A DNA stretch of 64,000 bases, from contig CP067346.1 in NCBI GenBank assembly GCA_021561035.1, positions 1,953,001 through 2,017,000 of the forward strand, read 5' to 3'. Shown piece by piece: positions 28,708-36,894 of the stretch. Positions within the stretch are counted from its first letter, which is position 1; each line of letters opens with the position of its first letter. Under the pieces are notes generated by a model. That model was not told the origin of the DNA and did no database searches. It saw only the letters and a program-made list of their open reading frames with translations. This DNA is from Clostridioides sp. ES-S-0054-01. GTDB taxonomy: Bacteria > Bacillota > Clostridia > Peptostreptococcales > Peptostreptococcaceae. A program made the position numbers and the translations under genes.

Positions 28708-28809
28708 TGTCTCAAGATAAGCCTCTTTTTCATTGGTGAAATGATAAAAATATATTTGATTTCATACAAAAAAGAATGACTCATGAACTAAAAAGTTCAT
28801 TTTGAGACA
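28708..28809. repeat. Inverted repeat with inner hairpin between sdpR and a small gene
   Basis: TGTCTCAA and TTGAGACA are inverted about 86 bp apart; inside the right part is a hairpin ATGAACT/AGTTCAT followed on the minus strand by TCATTCTTTTTTG, which could end the 44-aa gene's transcript. The outer repeat might be IS debris. Confidence 0.4.
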
Positions 28810-28858
28810 CTCTCTTTTATTTTGTATTTTTCCTATATTTAAAATATCACGCATATCA

Positions 28859-28993
28859 TTATGCAACATATTCATATTTTTCTTTATATTCTCTTATCGC
28901 ATCATTCCAAGCGTCTTGTACTGTTACACCTCTTTTATTAGCAATTTTTTGTGCCAGCTCAATTATCTTCATAGCTCTTCTTGATATGTTCAT
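28859..28993 (-). CDS. Small protein, 44 aa
   Basis: The ORF begins M-N-I-S-R-R-A-M-K-I-I-E-L-A-Q-K-I-A and ends E-Y-K-E-K-Y-E-Y-V-A. A GGGAGG site sits 7 nt before ATG 28993 (another ATG two codons earlier is too close to the site). A basic first helix followed by G-V-T-V-Q-D-A-W-N-D-A-I suggests a small helical DNA-binding or antitoxin-like protein, but no partner is adjacent and I do not recognise the family. Confidence 0.6.
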   Translation of the reverse strand: MNISRRAMKIIELAQKIANKRGVTVQDAWNDAIREYKEKYEYVA

Positions 28994-29204
28994 AAACATT
29001 CCTCCCACAAATTATTATATATTTAATATACATAAATCAAAGTTATATTTTTATGATATATAATTCTTCTATTATAATATTACAATTTATATGTGTATTA
29101 TATATGAACTACATTAGAAGATAACTAGAATTTTTATAAAACTATATAATTAGGTTAAGTCTAAAAGTTCTACAATTGATTATAAAAATTAAAAGCTCAA
29201 TAAA

Positions 29205-29957
29205 CTAAAGTAATGTTTGATATACCAATTTTATGACCATAAACAATGCCATTATTAAAAATATTGGTTTTATCATCTTTGAACCTTTCTTTATAGCAAC
29301 TTTAGCACCTATATAAGCGCCTATTATCATTACTAATGCAAACACTATAGCAATCTTATAATCTACTTGACCATTTATCATGAATAATAACAATGAAGTT
29401 ATATTACTTGTTAAGTTTAATATTTTTGTATTTGCAGAAGCATGTAAAAAATCATATCCATATATTTTTATAAATCCAAAAGTTAAAAAAGTACCTGTAC
29501 CTGGACCAAAAAAACCATCATAAAAACCCATTATAAGAGCCATAAACATTCCTAATCTTAAATTTTTCTTATTAATAGATTCGAAATTATCTTCTTGCCC
29601 TAAATTTTTAGAAACAAAGGTGTAAATAGCCACTATTAAAATCATTACTACAACTAAAACATTTAATATATCTTCACTTATTGATAGCACACATCTCACA
29701 CCTAAAATACTACCAATAATAGTAAATGGTACTAATTTTTTTAAAAGGTCATTATTTGTTTTTCCAGACTTTGTGTATCTATAAGCACTACTTATACACC
29801 CTGCTGATGCTGCAAATTTATTTGTACCAATAGCAAGATGCACTGGCACTCCAATTGCCATAAGAACAGGCATGCTTATAAGTCCTCCCCCTCCTGCTAT
29901 AGAATCTACAAAAGCAGCTAAAAATCCCCCTATACATAAAAAAATAATTGCAAACAT
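29205..29957 (-). CDS. TSUP (TauE/SafE) family permease
   Basis: The 250-aa protein has about eight membrane helices and the TSUP signature G-G-F-L-A-A-F-V-D-S-I-A-G-G-G-G-L at residues 7-23, repeated as G-F-Y-D-G-F-F-G-P-G-T-G-T in the second half. Such proteins move organic sulfur compounds, sulfite or small carboxylates across the membrane. It ends the pair with the AraC-type regulator just upstream (61 bp), which probably controls it. An AGGAATT/GGAGG-type site precedes the ATG. Confidence 0.88.
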   Translation of the reverse strand: MFAIIFLCIGGFLAAFVDSIAGGGGLISMPVLMAIGVPVHLAIGTNKFAASAGCISSAYRYTKSGKTNNDLLKKLVPFTIIGSILGVRCVLSISEDILNVLVVVMILIVAIYTFVSKNLGQEDNFESINKKNLRLGMFMALIMGFYDGFFGPGTGTFLTFGFIKIYGYDFLHASANTKILNLTSNITSLLLFMINGQVDYKIAIVFALVMIIGAYIGAKVAIKKGSKMIKPIFLIMALFMVIKLVYQTLL

Positions 29958-30017
29958 AAAATTCCTCCATCACTCTCTTCCAATTTTTCTTACAATATAT
30001 ATCTTATATAATCTTAT

Positions 30018-31673
30018 TTAAGGTTTATTATCTAGCATATTCTTTCTATATTCATTTGGAGTTATATTATTAAACTTCTTAAATATTTGTGAAAAATAAC
30101 TACTATTATTAAAACCTACTTTCTTACAAATATCACTAATACTCACGCTTCTATCTAACAGATATTTTTTAGATTCTTCTATCCTAAGAAGATTTATATA
30201 CTCAGTTATTGAAACTTTATTTTTTTCATTAAAAATAGAACTCAAGTAATTTGGGCTTATAAAAAAGACCTCTGATATACTATTCAAATTTATATTTTCT
30301 TTATAATATTTTTGTATATATTCGTTTATATTTTCAATCAGATTTCCCTTATCTTTTCTCCAAAATGTTCTATTCTTATCAATGCATTCCTTGGAAAATT
30401 CAAATAACACATCCCATAAATCTTCATCACTGTTTACAAGTGATATTTTTTTATTGTATTTATTTCTTAAATAAGATATAAGTTTTAAATCTCCTAAATC
30501 TCTAAGTGCTGTTCTAGACAATACAAATATCATTTCCTGAATAATACCTCTAACATCATTATATATTAATTTCTTTGTATCTATTAGATTATAAACACCT
30601 TCTAAGTTCATATTTTTAATTTCTTTTTCAATATAAAGTTCTAATTCAAAAGGATATTCTTTTAAAGCATTATTGAACATATATATCGGATTAATAATGT
30701 ACTCTTCTTCTAATAATCTACTATTTGCTTTTTTAAGTGCTTCTTCAAGCCTTATATTTTCTTTTCTATTCTTCAATATTTCCTCATCTTTTATACTAAG
30801 TTGATTTTCAAAGAAATTTCTCCTAGCTATTTCCTGAATAAATTCAGACATCATTAATAAATTTTCTTTTAATACATATAATCTACTTTTAGGATTTAAT
30901 GGAAATTCATTGTAAATTTTGTTTATGTATTTTATGTCAATCTCTGAACTACTTGATAATTCAGATAAATTTTTATCTATATCAATAGACTTATATACTA
31001 TAAAATTGCCACATTCTATATATCCAACTATATTTTCTTCTAATACTATAGGTATCTCTAAACTGGAAACACCATACTCACAATGATACACTTTTGCAAA
31101 GTTATCATTATTTATACTTTTAACAAGCTTTTTAGTGCACATTTTTATACCTTTACAAATATCGCAAAATTTGTTTTCTTTCTTAGTCTCAAATATTTTT
31201 TTGTGTTTTGAATCATATACAGATATTCTAAGCTTCAATATATTAGATATTTGATTTGCAAGATTTTCAATTATATTTACATTAATTAACTCTTGTATAG
31301 TGTTTTCAGAAAATATGATAGGTATTTGTCTCAAGCTTGAAAATTTATGAGGAACATAAGTGATTAATATTACTAAATCGATTTTACCAGTGTTTATAAT
31401 TTCATGTTCTGAACATGGTGGACAATAAACTATAGATGTCTCCCTTATATTGACCTTTTTGCCATCAACTATTTGTATTCCTTCTCCCTGAATTACATAA
31501 AAAAGTTGTTCTTCACTTAAATGAAAATGCTTTTCTTGACAGTTCCCTGGAAAAAATCTTACAATCCCAGCACTAAGTCTATTAAATTGTGTTTTTGATG
31601 GTTCGTGTATCCATGTAACCTCTCCCCAATCAAATCGTTGTACCTCATTATCTGACTCACTAAAATACTCCAT
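30018..31673 (-). CDS. Cupin-PocR-AraC multidomain regulator
   Basis: The 551-aa protein has three parts: an N-terminal cupin (about 1-110; E-K-H-F-H-L-S-E-E-Q-L-F-Y-V-I-Q-G-E-G), a PocR-type sensory domain (about 125-285) and a C-terminal AraC domain with two helix-turn-helices (about 450-548; I-S-D-I-C-K-K-V-G-F-N-N-S-S-Y-F-S). The PocR region keeps Cys in C-D-I-C-K-G-I-K-M-C followed later by Y-H-C, which could hold a metal or iron-sulfur cluster. A long helical linker joins the two ends. It probably activates the TSUP gene next to it. Confidence 0.85.
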   Translation of the reverse strand: MEYFSESDNEVQRFDWGEVTWIHEPSKTQFNRLSAGIVRFFPGNCQEKHFHLSEEQLFYVIQGEGIQIVDGKKVNIRETSIVYCPPCSEHEIINTGKIDLVILITYVPHKFSSLRQIPIIFSENTIQELINVNIIENLANQISNILKLRISVYDSKHKKIFETKKENKFCDICKGIKMCTKKLVKSINNDNFAKVYHCEYGVSSLEIPIVLEENIVGYIECGNFIVYKSIDIDKNLSELSSSSEIDIKYINKIYNEFPLNPKSRLYVLKENLLMMSEFIQEIARRNFFENQLSIKDEEILKNRKENIRLEEALKKANSRLLEEEYIINPIYMFNNALKEYPFELELYIEKEIKNMNLEGVYNLIDTKKLIYNDVRGIIQEMIFVLSRTALRDLGDLKLISYLRNKYNKKISLVNSDEDLWDVLFEFSKECIDKNRTFWRKDKGNLIENINEYIQKYYKENINLNSISEVFFISPNYLSSIFNEKNKVSITEYINLLRIEESKKYLLDRSVSISDICKKVGFNNSSYFSQIFKKFNNITPNEYRKNMLDNKP

Positions 31674-31753
31674 AAACTCACCTCTTAGTTTTTGTCTAAA
31701 TATTTTTTCTTTATTATGTTAAAATAATATCATCACCATCAATTTTCATTAAA

Positions 31754-31813
31754 TCAAATAACATATGGAGAAATATTTGTTATTTTTGATGCATCAATTA
31801 TGGAATATTTCAT
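31754..31813 (-). CDS. Leader-like ORF, 19 aa, upstream of the AraC regulator
   Basis: A strong AGGGAGG site stands 6-7 nt before an ATG encoding M-K-Y-S-I-I-D-A-S-K-I-T-N-I-S-P-Y-V-I. It ends 80 bp before the regulator's start. In another frame past the stop, K-I-D-G-D-D-I-I-L-T follows, so it could also be the 5' piece of a frameshifted small gene. It has its own good promoter at 31850-31878. Confidence 0.4.
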   Translation of the reverse strand: MKYSIIDASKITNISPYVI

Positions 31814-31849
31814 ATTTTTACCTCCCTAAAATTTTATATGAATAAGAAC

Positions 31850-31878
31850 ATTATAAAAATACTTTATATAATAGTCAA
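31850..31878 (-). promoter_or_regulatory. Sigma-A promoter (minus) for leader ORF/AraC regulator
   Basis: On the minus strand TTGACT (31873-31878) and TATAAT (31850-31855) are spaced by exactly 17 bp, about 40 bp before the 19-aa ORF. Confidence 0.75.
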
Positions 31879-31887
31879 TAAAAAGTA

Positions 31888-31918
31888 TTGACTTCAAGTT
31901 AGGTTGAAGTCTTATTAT
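31888..31918 (+). promoter_or_regulatory. MerR-type promoter with no intact gene
   Basis: TTGACT at 31888-31893 and TATTAT at 31913-31918 are 19 bp apart, the long spacing of MerR-controlled promoters, and the spacer holds the dyad ACTTCAA-gttagg-TTGAAGT (31891-31910). It reads toward 32000 on the plus strand, where no intact gene follows. Confidence 0.7.
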
Positions 31919-32410
31919 TTGAAGTGGAAAAAGGAAAGAATGATATAAGTAAAAAAATAGATGCTGGGATATTTCTAATTATTTTTGGAAACCATATATA
32001 TTATAGTAAATTTTTGGGATATGATTTTTAAAAATTATATTCTATTATCTAAGAATATAGATTCTATATCAAATAGATGGATTAAGAAACTTGAGTCTAC
32101 AAAATAATATACTTAAAACAAATGGTAGTTTACCAATATAAATAAATTAGTCCTGTTTTAAGAATTCATTTCTTTATTCAGCTTTTTTACTTTTATACTC
32201 CAAAAATATTTATATTAAAGTATAGTAGGGCCTAATATATTAAAATATTTTTTCAAAAAAAGTAAATCTATCCCATATTATTCAAATAAAGAAAAAATAA
32301 GCTATTTTAAGTAAATAAAAAAATAAATTGCATTCATTAGTCAATTAAATAATAAGGGAGGTAATTATATATAAAAAAGAGATTAATTAAGAAAAAATTG
32401 ATATAATAAA
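31919..32410. other. Gene-poor stretch, possible decayed gene
   Basis: Only short ORFs. A 30-codon open stretch at about 31927-32030 (+) reads N-D-I-S-K-K-I-D-A-G-I-F-L-I-I-F-G, like a piece of a membrane protein. No MerR regulator or transporter is present. Confidence 0.4.
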
Positions 32411-32425
32411 AAAAGAGGTGTTGAT

Positions 32426-32533
32426 ATGAGAGAAAAATTAGAAGAAAAATCTAAGATTATTAAAACATCAAAAGAGTATAAACGAACTATAGTTGAAGAA
32501 AAGGACAGAGAATGGATTACGATTTACTTGTAA
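32426..32533 (+). CDS. Short ORF overlapping the Rpn gene start (35 aa)
   Basis: ATG 32426 has an excellent AGAGGTG site. The 35-aa Lys/Glu-rich peptide (M-R-E-K-L-E-E-K-S-K at the start) overlaps the Rpn start by 22 bp in another frame. It may couple translation to Rpn, or may be part of its former N-terminus after a frameshift, though it does not resemble the usual Rpn N-terminus. Confidence 0.45.
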   Translation: MREKLEEKSKIIKTSKEYKRTIVEEKDREWITIYL

Positions 32534-33345
32534 ATTTTATAAATGATATTCTCAAAGATGCTCCACATGCTAATAGAAACATTAAACCTTTTACTCAAAT
32601 AAAAAAAATAATCCGAGTTGAAACTGATCCAACGATTAATTACATTGGTGAGAAAAGACCTAGACTTGATATTTTAGCTGAAGATGAAGAAAATAATCAT
32701 ATAAATATTGAGATGCAAAGAGCACTTGAAGATGATTTTTTAGAAAGGGCTGAATATTACCTTAGTCGTGTACATGGTAGAAAATTAGAAGAAGGTAAAG
32801 AATATAAAGAAATTGGAAAAACAATTGGAATACATATACTAAATCATGTAAAATATAATCAAATAGATGATTATATAAACTGCATGAGATTAAGCATGGA
32901 TGGTCACCCAGATATTTATTCAAAAAAAACAGCATTGTACTTTGTAGAGCTTCCTAAGATTAGTAGACACAATAATATAGTAAATAGAATCCTATTATGG
33001 GGAAAACTCATTAGCAATCCTTCTAATTTAGATGTTAGGATTATAGCTAATAATGACTATGTTATTAGGAAAGCTTTAGATAGGTTAAAAGATCTAGGAA
33101 GAAATGAAGAATATTTATTAAATCTGAAAAGAGGTGCATATATTATGAATAAAAGTAGAAACTTCAAGGAAGAAATTTTTAATGAAGGTATTGAAAAAGG
33201 TAAAAGAGAAGAAGCTAGAAGAAAAGATCATAAGTTAATTGTAATGTTAAAAAAGAATGGTTTTAAATTAAATGATATATTAAGCAAATTTGATGATTTT
33301 GATTTAAGTGAAGATGAAATTAAAGAGATTTATAATAACAATTAA
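32512..33345 (+). CDS. Rpn-family PD-(D/E)XK nuclease (RpnL-like)
   Basis: The 277-aa protein has the Rpn/PDDEXK_2 core: L-D-I-L (D53), then I-N-I-E-M-Q (E67, Q69), followed by R-A-E-Y-Y-L-S-R and the family H-I-L-N-H region. The typical N-terminal D-x2-F-K-x2-F segment is absent, so the protein looks truncated at the front. The C-terminal E-K-G-K-R-E-E-A-R-R tail is typical of the family. Rpn proteins are DNA nucleases with roles in recombination and phage defence. An internal start site at 33145 (see separate entry) has a strong ribosome binding site. An AAGGAC site precedes ATG 32512. Confidence 0.82.
   Translation: MDYDLLVNFINDILKDAPHANRNIKPFTQIKKIIRVETDPTINYIGEKRPRLDILAEDEENNHINIEMQRALEDDFLERAEYYLSRVHGRKLEEGKEYKEIGKTIGIHILNHVKYNQIDDYINCMRLSMDGHPDIYSKKTALYFVELPKISRHNNIVNRILLWGKLISNPSNLDVRIIANNDYVIRKALDRLKDLGRNEEYLLNLKRGAYIMNKSRNFKEEIFNEGIEKGKREEARRKDHKLIVMLKKNGFKLNDILSKFDDFDLSEDEIKEIYNNN
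33145..33345 (+). CDS. Internal ORF, possible RpnS-like antitoxin (66 aa)
   Basis: In frame with the nuclease gene, ATG 33145 (residue 212 of the nuclease) is preceded by AGAGGTG with 8-nt spacing, a textbook initiation site. Translation would give a 66-aa C-terminal protein (M-N-K-S-R-N-F-K-E-E to I-Y-N-N-N). In E. coli Rpn genes, small proteins made from internal starts in the same place (RpnS) block the full-length RpnL nuclease. Whether that happens here is inference. Confidence 0.5.
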   Translation: MNKSRNFKEEIFNEGIEKGKREEARRKDHKLIVMLKKNGFKLNDILSKFDDFDLSEDEIKEIYNNN

Positions 33346-33350
33346 TCTAA

Positions 33351-33378
33351 AAACATTAGCTATCTAGCTAATGTTTTT
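33351..33378 (+). terminator. Terminator of the Rpn gene
   Basis: Arms AACATTAGCT/AGCTAATGTT with a 4-nt loop followed by TTTTCT, just past the Rpn stop. Confidence 0.85.
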
Positions 33379-33398
33379 TCTATAAAATCAATAATAAA

Positions 33399-33506
33399 TT
33401 AGCTGAAGATGAAGAAAATAATTATATAAATATTGAGATGCAAAAATCACTTGAAGATGAAGTCCGTCGTAGTGAAAGGTGTAAAGGACAAGGGATTAAT
33501 CAATAG
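33399..33506 (+). pseudogene. Partial duplicate of the Rpn nuclease core
   Basis: The 36 codons ending at TAG 33504-33506 begin L-A-E-D-E-E-N-N-Y-I-N-I-E-M-Q-K-S-L-E-D-E, nearly identical at the DNA level to codons 55-75 of the Rpn gene (32674 onward), then diverge. No start or site. It is a remnant of a second Rpn copy or a duplication. Confidence 0.8.
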
Positions 33507-33951
33507 TTAGTAACTAACATCTAAAAAATAAAAGATTCCTTTATTTAAAATCTCTTTGTTTTTCTAAATATAGAATATCATAATTATTTTTGAAATCCAA
33601 CGCTTATTGATAATGTTTATCATTTGTATTTTATATTACTTTATTTGTACCACAACATTATATTGTATTTCTAATCTTTCATAAGAAAGTTTTTAACTTA
33701 TAGTACTTTTATATCTATTCTAAATTATCTTAAAGGTCTTTTTATATGTATAAATACATAGAAAAACACACCTTTTTCAGATGTGCTATCTATAATATCG
33801 TATATTTATTTTACAACTCTAATTCCCTAACATGTCTATAAACTTTATTATTCAATATCTTTATAAATATATATAAGATTCTACACCTAAATAATTTATA
33901 TTATTTATCTCAACTATATATAATATAACTATTTTATCATTAAATTAGAAA
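33507..33951. other. AT-rich intergenic stretch
   Basis: No ORF with a ribosome binding site. A likely terminator of the intracellular subtilisin gene is not clear; only AT-rich runs are seen. Confidence 0.5.
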
Positions 33952-34893
33952 TTATCTTTTGCTATTATTCTTATATTTATAAAGATTTAAATATAAGTAT
34001 CCATTTCCTTGTTCTGTTCTAGGTATTCCAAGTGCTCTTGTACATTTTATTAATTGTGCATACAGTTCAGCTTCATCTAAATCTCTTTCAAACTCCTCTC
34101 TTGCCCATTCTTTAATTAGCGCTAGTGACCCTGATACATATGGTGCGCTCATACTAGTACCACTCATAATAGCAAGTTTATTATCCATATAAGTTGATAT
34201 AATATTTCTTCCTGGAGCCACCAAATCTATTGTAGTATTTGAATTACTAAACTTCTCAACTAAATAGTTTTCATTTATTGCACCTACCTCTATTACCTCA
34301 GCATAACTGGCTGGATAACTATACTCACTTGTACTAGAATCTCCATCTCCATTATTACCTGCTGCACATACTACAGAAATATTATTTTTTACTGCTTGCA
34401 TGACAGCATTTTTCAAATTTTTATCATCTTTGTTTCCTCCAAGAGACATAGATATAATATCAACCTTGTTGTTTACAGCAAAATTAATGGCATTAATTAT
34501 ACTTTGATATGTTCCAATACCATCTTTATTTAATGCCTTTGCTATTAATAATTTACAATCGGGAGCTACTCCCATAACCTCATTATTATAATTAGATGCA
34601 GCTATAATTCCCGCCACATGAGTTCCATGCCCATTAAAATCCTCATATATATTTTTATTTCCATTACTGTCATCACTAAAGTTTGCTCCACCAATTATTT
34701 TGCCTTTTAAAAGAGGATGGGATATATCACAGCCTGTATCTATTATACCAACTACAATATTTTTACCAGTATAACCTTCATCCCACATTCCTCTAGCATT
34801 CATTTGTTTTATTCCATATGGAAACTTATTTTTTGTACTTCTTGGACTCTCATTTATTTCATATGGAATTAGTTTCATTCTTTTATTCATCAT
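33952..34893 (-). CDS. Intracellular subtilisin-like serine protease (S8)
   Basis: The 313-aa protein has no signal peptide and opens with the L-I-P-Y motif (residues 8-11), the short inhibitory propeptide typical of intracellular subtilisins. Catalytic residues are D52 in I-D-T-G, H89 in H-G-T-H and S247 in G-T-S-M-S-A-P, all present, plus the oxyanion region A-A-G-N-N. Intracellular subtilisins degrade cytoplasmic proteins in stationary phase or sporulation after self-removal of the propeptide. It is not CspB/C (no long prodomain). Confidence 0.9.
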   Translation of the reverse strand: MMNKRMKLIPYEINESPRSTKNKFPYGIKQMNARGMWDEGYTGKNIVVGIIDTGCDISHPLLKGKIIGGANFSDDSNGNKNIYEDFNGHGTHVAGIIAASNYNNEVMGVAPDCKLLIAKALNKDGIGTYQSIINAINFAVNNKVDIISMSLGGNKDDKNLKNAVMQAVKNNISVVCAAGNNGDGDSSTSEYSYPASYAEVIEVGAINENYLVEKFSNSNTTIDLVAPGRNIISTYMDNKLAIMSGTSMSAPYVSGSLALIKEWAREEFERDLDEAELYAQLIKCTRALGIPRTEQGNGYLYLNLYKYKNNSKR

Positions 34894-35066
34894 ATATCCT
34901 CCTAAAAATTCTATTGCTTATAAAAATTATAAATTTTATTTTATAACAGGTTTATAAATCAAATTAAAACCTATATCTACTTATTTATATTTATGATATA
35001 TTTTTTATTTTTAGGAGTCATATTTTATTGTATATAAAATAATATTTAGATAACTATATTAAAAAA

Positions 35067-35132
35067 TACATGTTTGCTTGTATATACAAAATTTACTAGA
35101 ATGTCTTTAATAGTTTTGTATACAAACATTAT
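35067..35132. repeat. Inverted repeat upstream of the protease gene
   Basis: TTGTATATACAAAA and TTTTGTATACAA, about 30 bp apart, with outer TGTTTG/AAACA. Could be a terminator, operator or IS scar; about 170 bp beyond the protease start. Confidence 0.4.
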
Positions 35133-35397
35133 ATTTTTTATATAAAAAGCTCATAAAAATTTTGATTATCTTTTCATAAGTTAACAAATGTTGGTATAAT
35201 CTGTATTTACAAAATTCCTCTGTTTGTATAGGTGATTTACCAATGCACCACCACACAAAAGCTATATTTGAGTTTATAGCAGATAATACATCAGAAACTG
35301 GTTGTGTATAGTAAAAATACCAGTCCAGTATCTTTTCATGTTTCCATTTTCCATATTAAATTTCCAACGTTTATATGTATATTTTTAACAAAGGTAT

Positions 35398-36210
35398 TTA
35401 CTTATTTAAAAACTCTAAAACTCTTTCGTTGAAATCCTGTGCTTCTTCATATGTGGCGTGTCCCAATCCCTCATAGATAAATATTTCGCTTCTTTTAATT
35501 TTTTCTGCTAAATAAAAAGAAGCTTTATTTCCAACAATTTTATCGTTAGCACCACCTATAATTAGGGTTGGACACGTTATTTTATTTAATTCTGAAAAGG
35601 CATTATGTTCTATGCAAGAAGTCGCTTGAATAATAAATCGTTTGAAATCCTTTGGTTTACCTACTTTTCCTAAAAGAGGAATAAATAATCGGTATTTTTT
35701 TAAATATCTTTCAGAATAGGATTTGTTTGCTGTGTCAATCATTAAACCATTGTAATTCTGCTTCTTAGCCATATCAATCCAACTACAAATAACGTTTTGG
35801 ATAGTGTCATTTTGCTTAGAAGAAGTAACTGTCAACACAAGTTTCTCAACTAAATCAGGATAATCAATTGCCAGATATTGAGCTATCATTCCACCTTGGG
35901 AAACACCCATTACTTCCGCTTTCATAATTCCAAGTTTTTTCATTATATCTGCTTGATCTTTAGCCATATCCCTTGTAGAATATTTTTCTGTAATTTGATT
36001 TTTTCTACTGAACATATAAACCTTATAATCTTTTGCAAATTGCTTATATTTAAAAGCAAAAGCAATTGCCTGTATTTTTCCATGTAAAGGAAATAAACCA
36101 TCCCCTAATCCTGGCAAAATAATTAGTGTCTTCTTACCACTACCAAACTCAATATAGTTCACTGTATTACTGCCTATCATCATTTGACAACTTTTTGCAT
36201 TATAAAACAT
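35398..36210 (-). CDS. Alpha/beta hydrolase
   Basis: The 270-aa protein has the alpha/beta-hydrolase fold: nucleophile elbow G-V-S-Q-G-G (Ser), acid in G-G-A-N-D-K, and His in G-L-G-H-A-T-Y-E-E. It also has the oxyanion-type L-P-G-L-G-D-G near residue 34. It is cytoplasmic, with no signal peptide. Substrate unknown; fits small ester, lactone or epoxide hydrolases. It is 25 bp downstream of a TetR regulator gene and should be under its control. Confidence 0.85.
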   Translation of the reverse strand: MFYNAKSCQMMIGSNTVNYIEFGSGKKTLIILPGLGDGLFPLHGKIQAIAFAFKYKQFAKDYKVYMFSRKNQITEKYSTRDMAKDQADIMKKLGIMKAEVMGVSQGGMIAQYLAIDYPDLVEKLVLTVTSSKQNDTIQNVICSWIDMAKKQNYNGLMIDTANKSYSERYLKKYRLFIPLLGKVGKPKDFKRFIIQATSCIEHNAFSELNKITCPTLIIGGANDKIVGNKASFYLAEKIKRSEIFIYEGLGHATYEEAQDFNERVLEFLNK

Positions 36211-36235
36211 AGTCTATTCCTCACTTTTCCTATTA

Positions 36236-36865
36236 TCATTGTTTTAATAAATTCTTAAATTTTTGAATACCACACTCATCAATTAGAGAAATATCCATTT
36301 TTTTTAACATGAACAGTAAAAAATCCAACCTATTACACACTTCACTGTATTCACGTTTAAATAATACAGGGTCAAGTAAAATGTCAATACTAAAAACGAG
36401 CATTTCAGCTAATTCCTGTGGATATTCACAAGAAAATTCTTTATTTTCAACACCTTGTTTAATTATCTTAGCAATATTGGGTGCAACTACATTATTGAGA
36501 TTACGAACTTCCTCTATTAAAGCGAATGGTATTTTTTCTAACCAGCTACAATGTACCATTTTTCTATGTGTATAATCATTCGCACTATGAACAACAAATT
36601 TTATTATTTTTTCATTTGCTGTAAGGGTATTATCAGCAACAAGATTTTCTAAAAAATTATTCATTTGTGAGTAAAGTTCTTTTGTAACACTTCTCAGTAT
36701 ATCTTCTTTAGTTTTAAAGTGATGATACATTGCACCTCTGGATAGACCAGATAAATTGATAATATCTTGTGTAGATGTTGAATCATATCCTTTAGACGAA
36801 AATAGTGAAAATGCCGATTGAATAATTTTTTCTTTACTATTTTTACTTTTTTCTTCTCTATTCAT
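36236..36865 (-). CDS. TetR-family repressor
   Basis: The 209-aa protein has the usual N-terminal helix-turn-helix (I-I-Q-S-A-F-S-L-F-S-S-K-G-Y-D-S-T-S-T-Q-D-I, then L-S-R-G-A-M-Y-H-H-F-K-T-K) and an all-helical ligand domain. It heads a two-gene unit with the hydrolase downstream. A palindrome AAACAGA-TTG-TCTGTTT lies at the ribosome binding site of its own gene and is the probable operator. Confidence 0.88.
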   Translation of the reverse strand: MNREEKSKNSKEKIIQSAFSLFSSKGYDSTSTQDIINLSGLSRGAMYHHFKTKEDILRSVTKELYSQMNNFLENLVADNTLTANEKIIKFVVHSANDYTHRKMVHCSWLEKIPFALIEEVRNLNNVVAPNIAKIIKQGVENKEFSCEYPQELAEMLVFSIDILLDPVLFKREYSEVCNRLDFLLFMLKKMDISLIDECGIQKFKNLLKQ

Positions 36866-36877
36866 ATTTCCTCCTAT

Positions 36878-36894
36878 AAACAGATTGTCTGTTT
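36878..36894. promoter_or_regulatory. TetR operator
   Basis: AAACAGA / TCTGTTT with a 3-nt spacer (17 bp), directly upstream of the TetR gene start. Confidence 0.65.

Noticed and set aside
35225-35311. 22-codon ORF M-H-H-H-T-K-A-I-F-E-F-I-A-D-N-T resembling a LexA N-terminus
   Set aside because: Too short to identify; the resemblance is confined to about ten residues.
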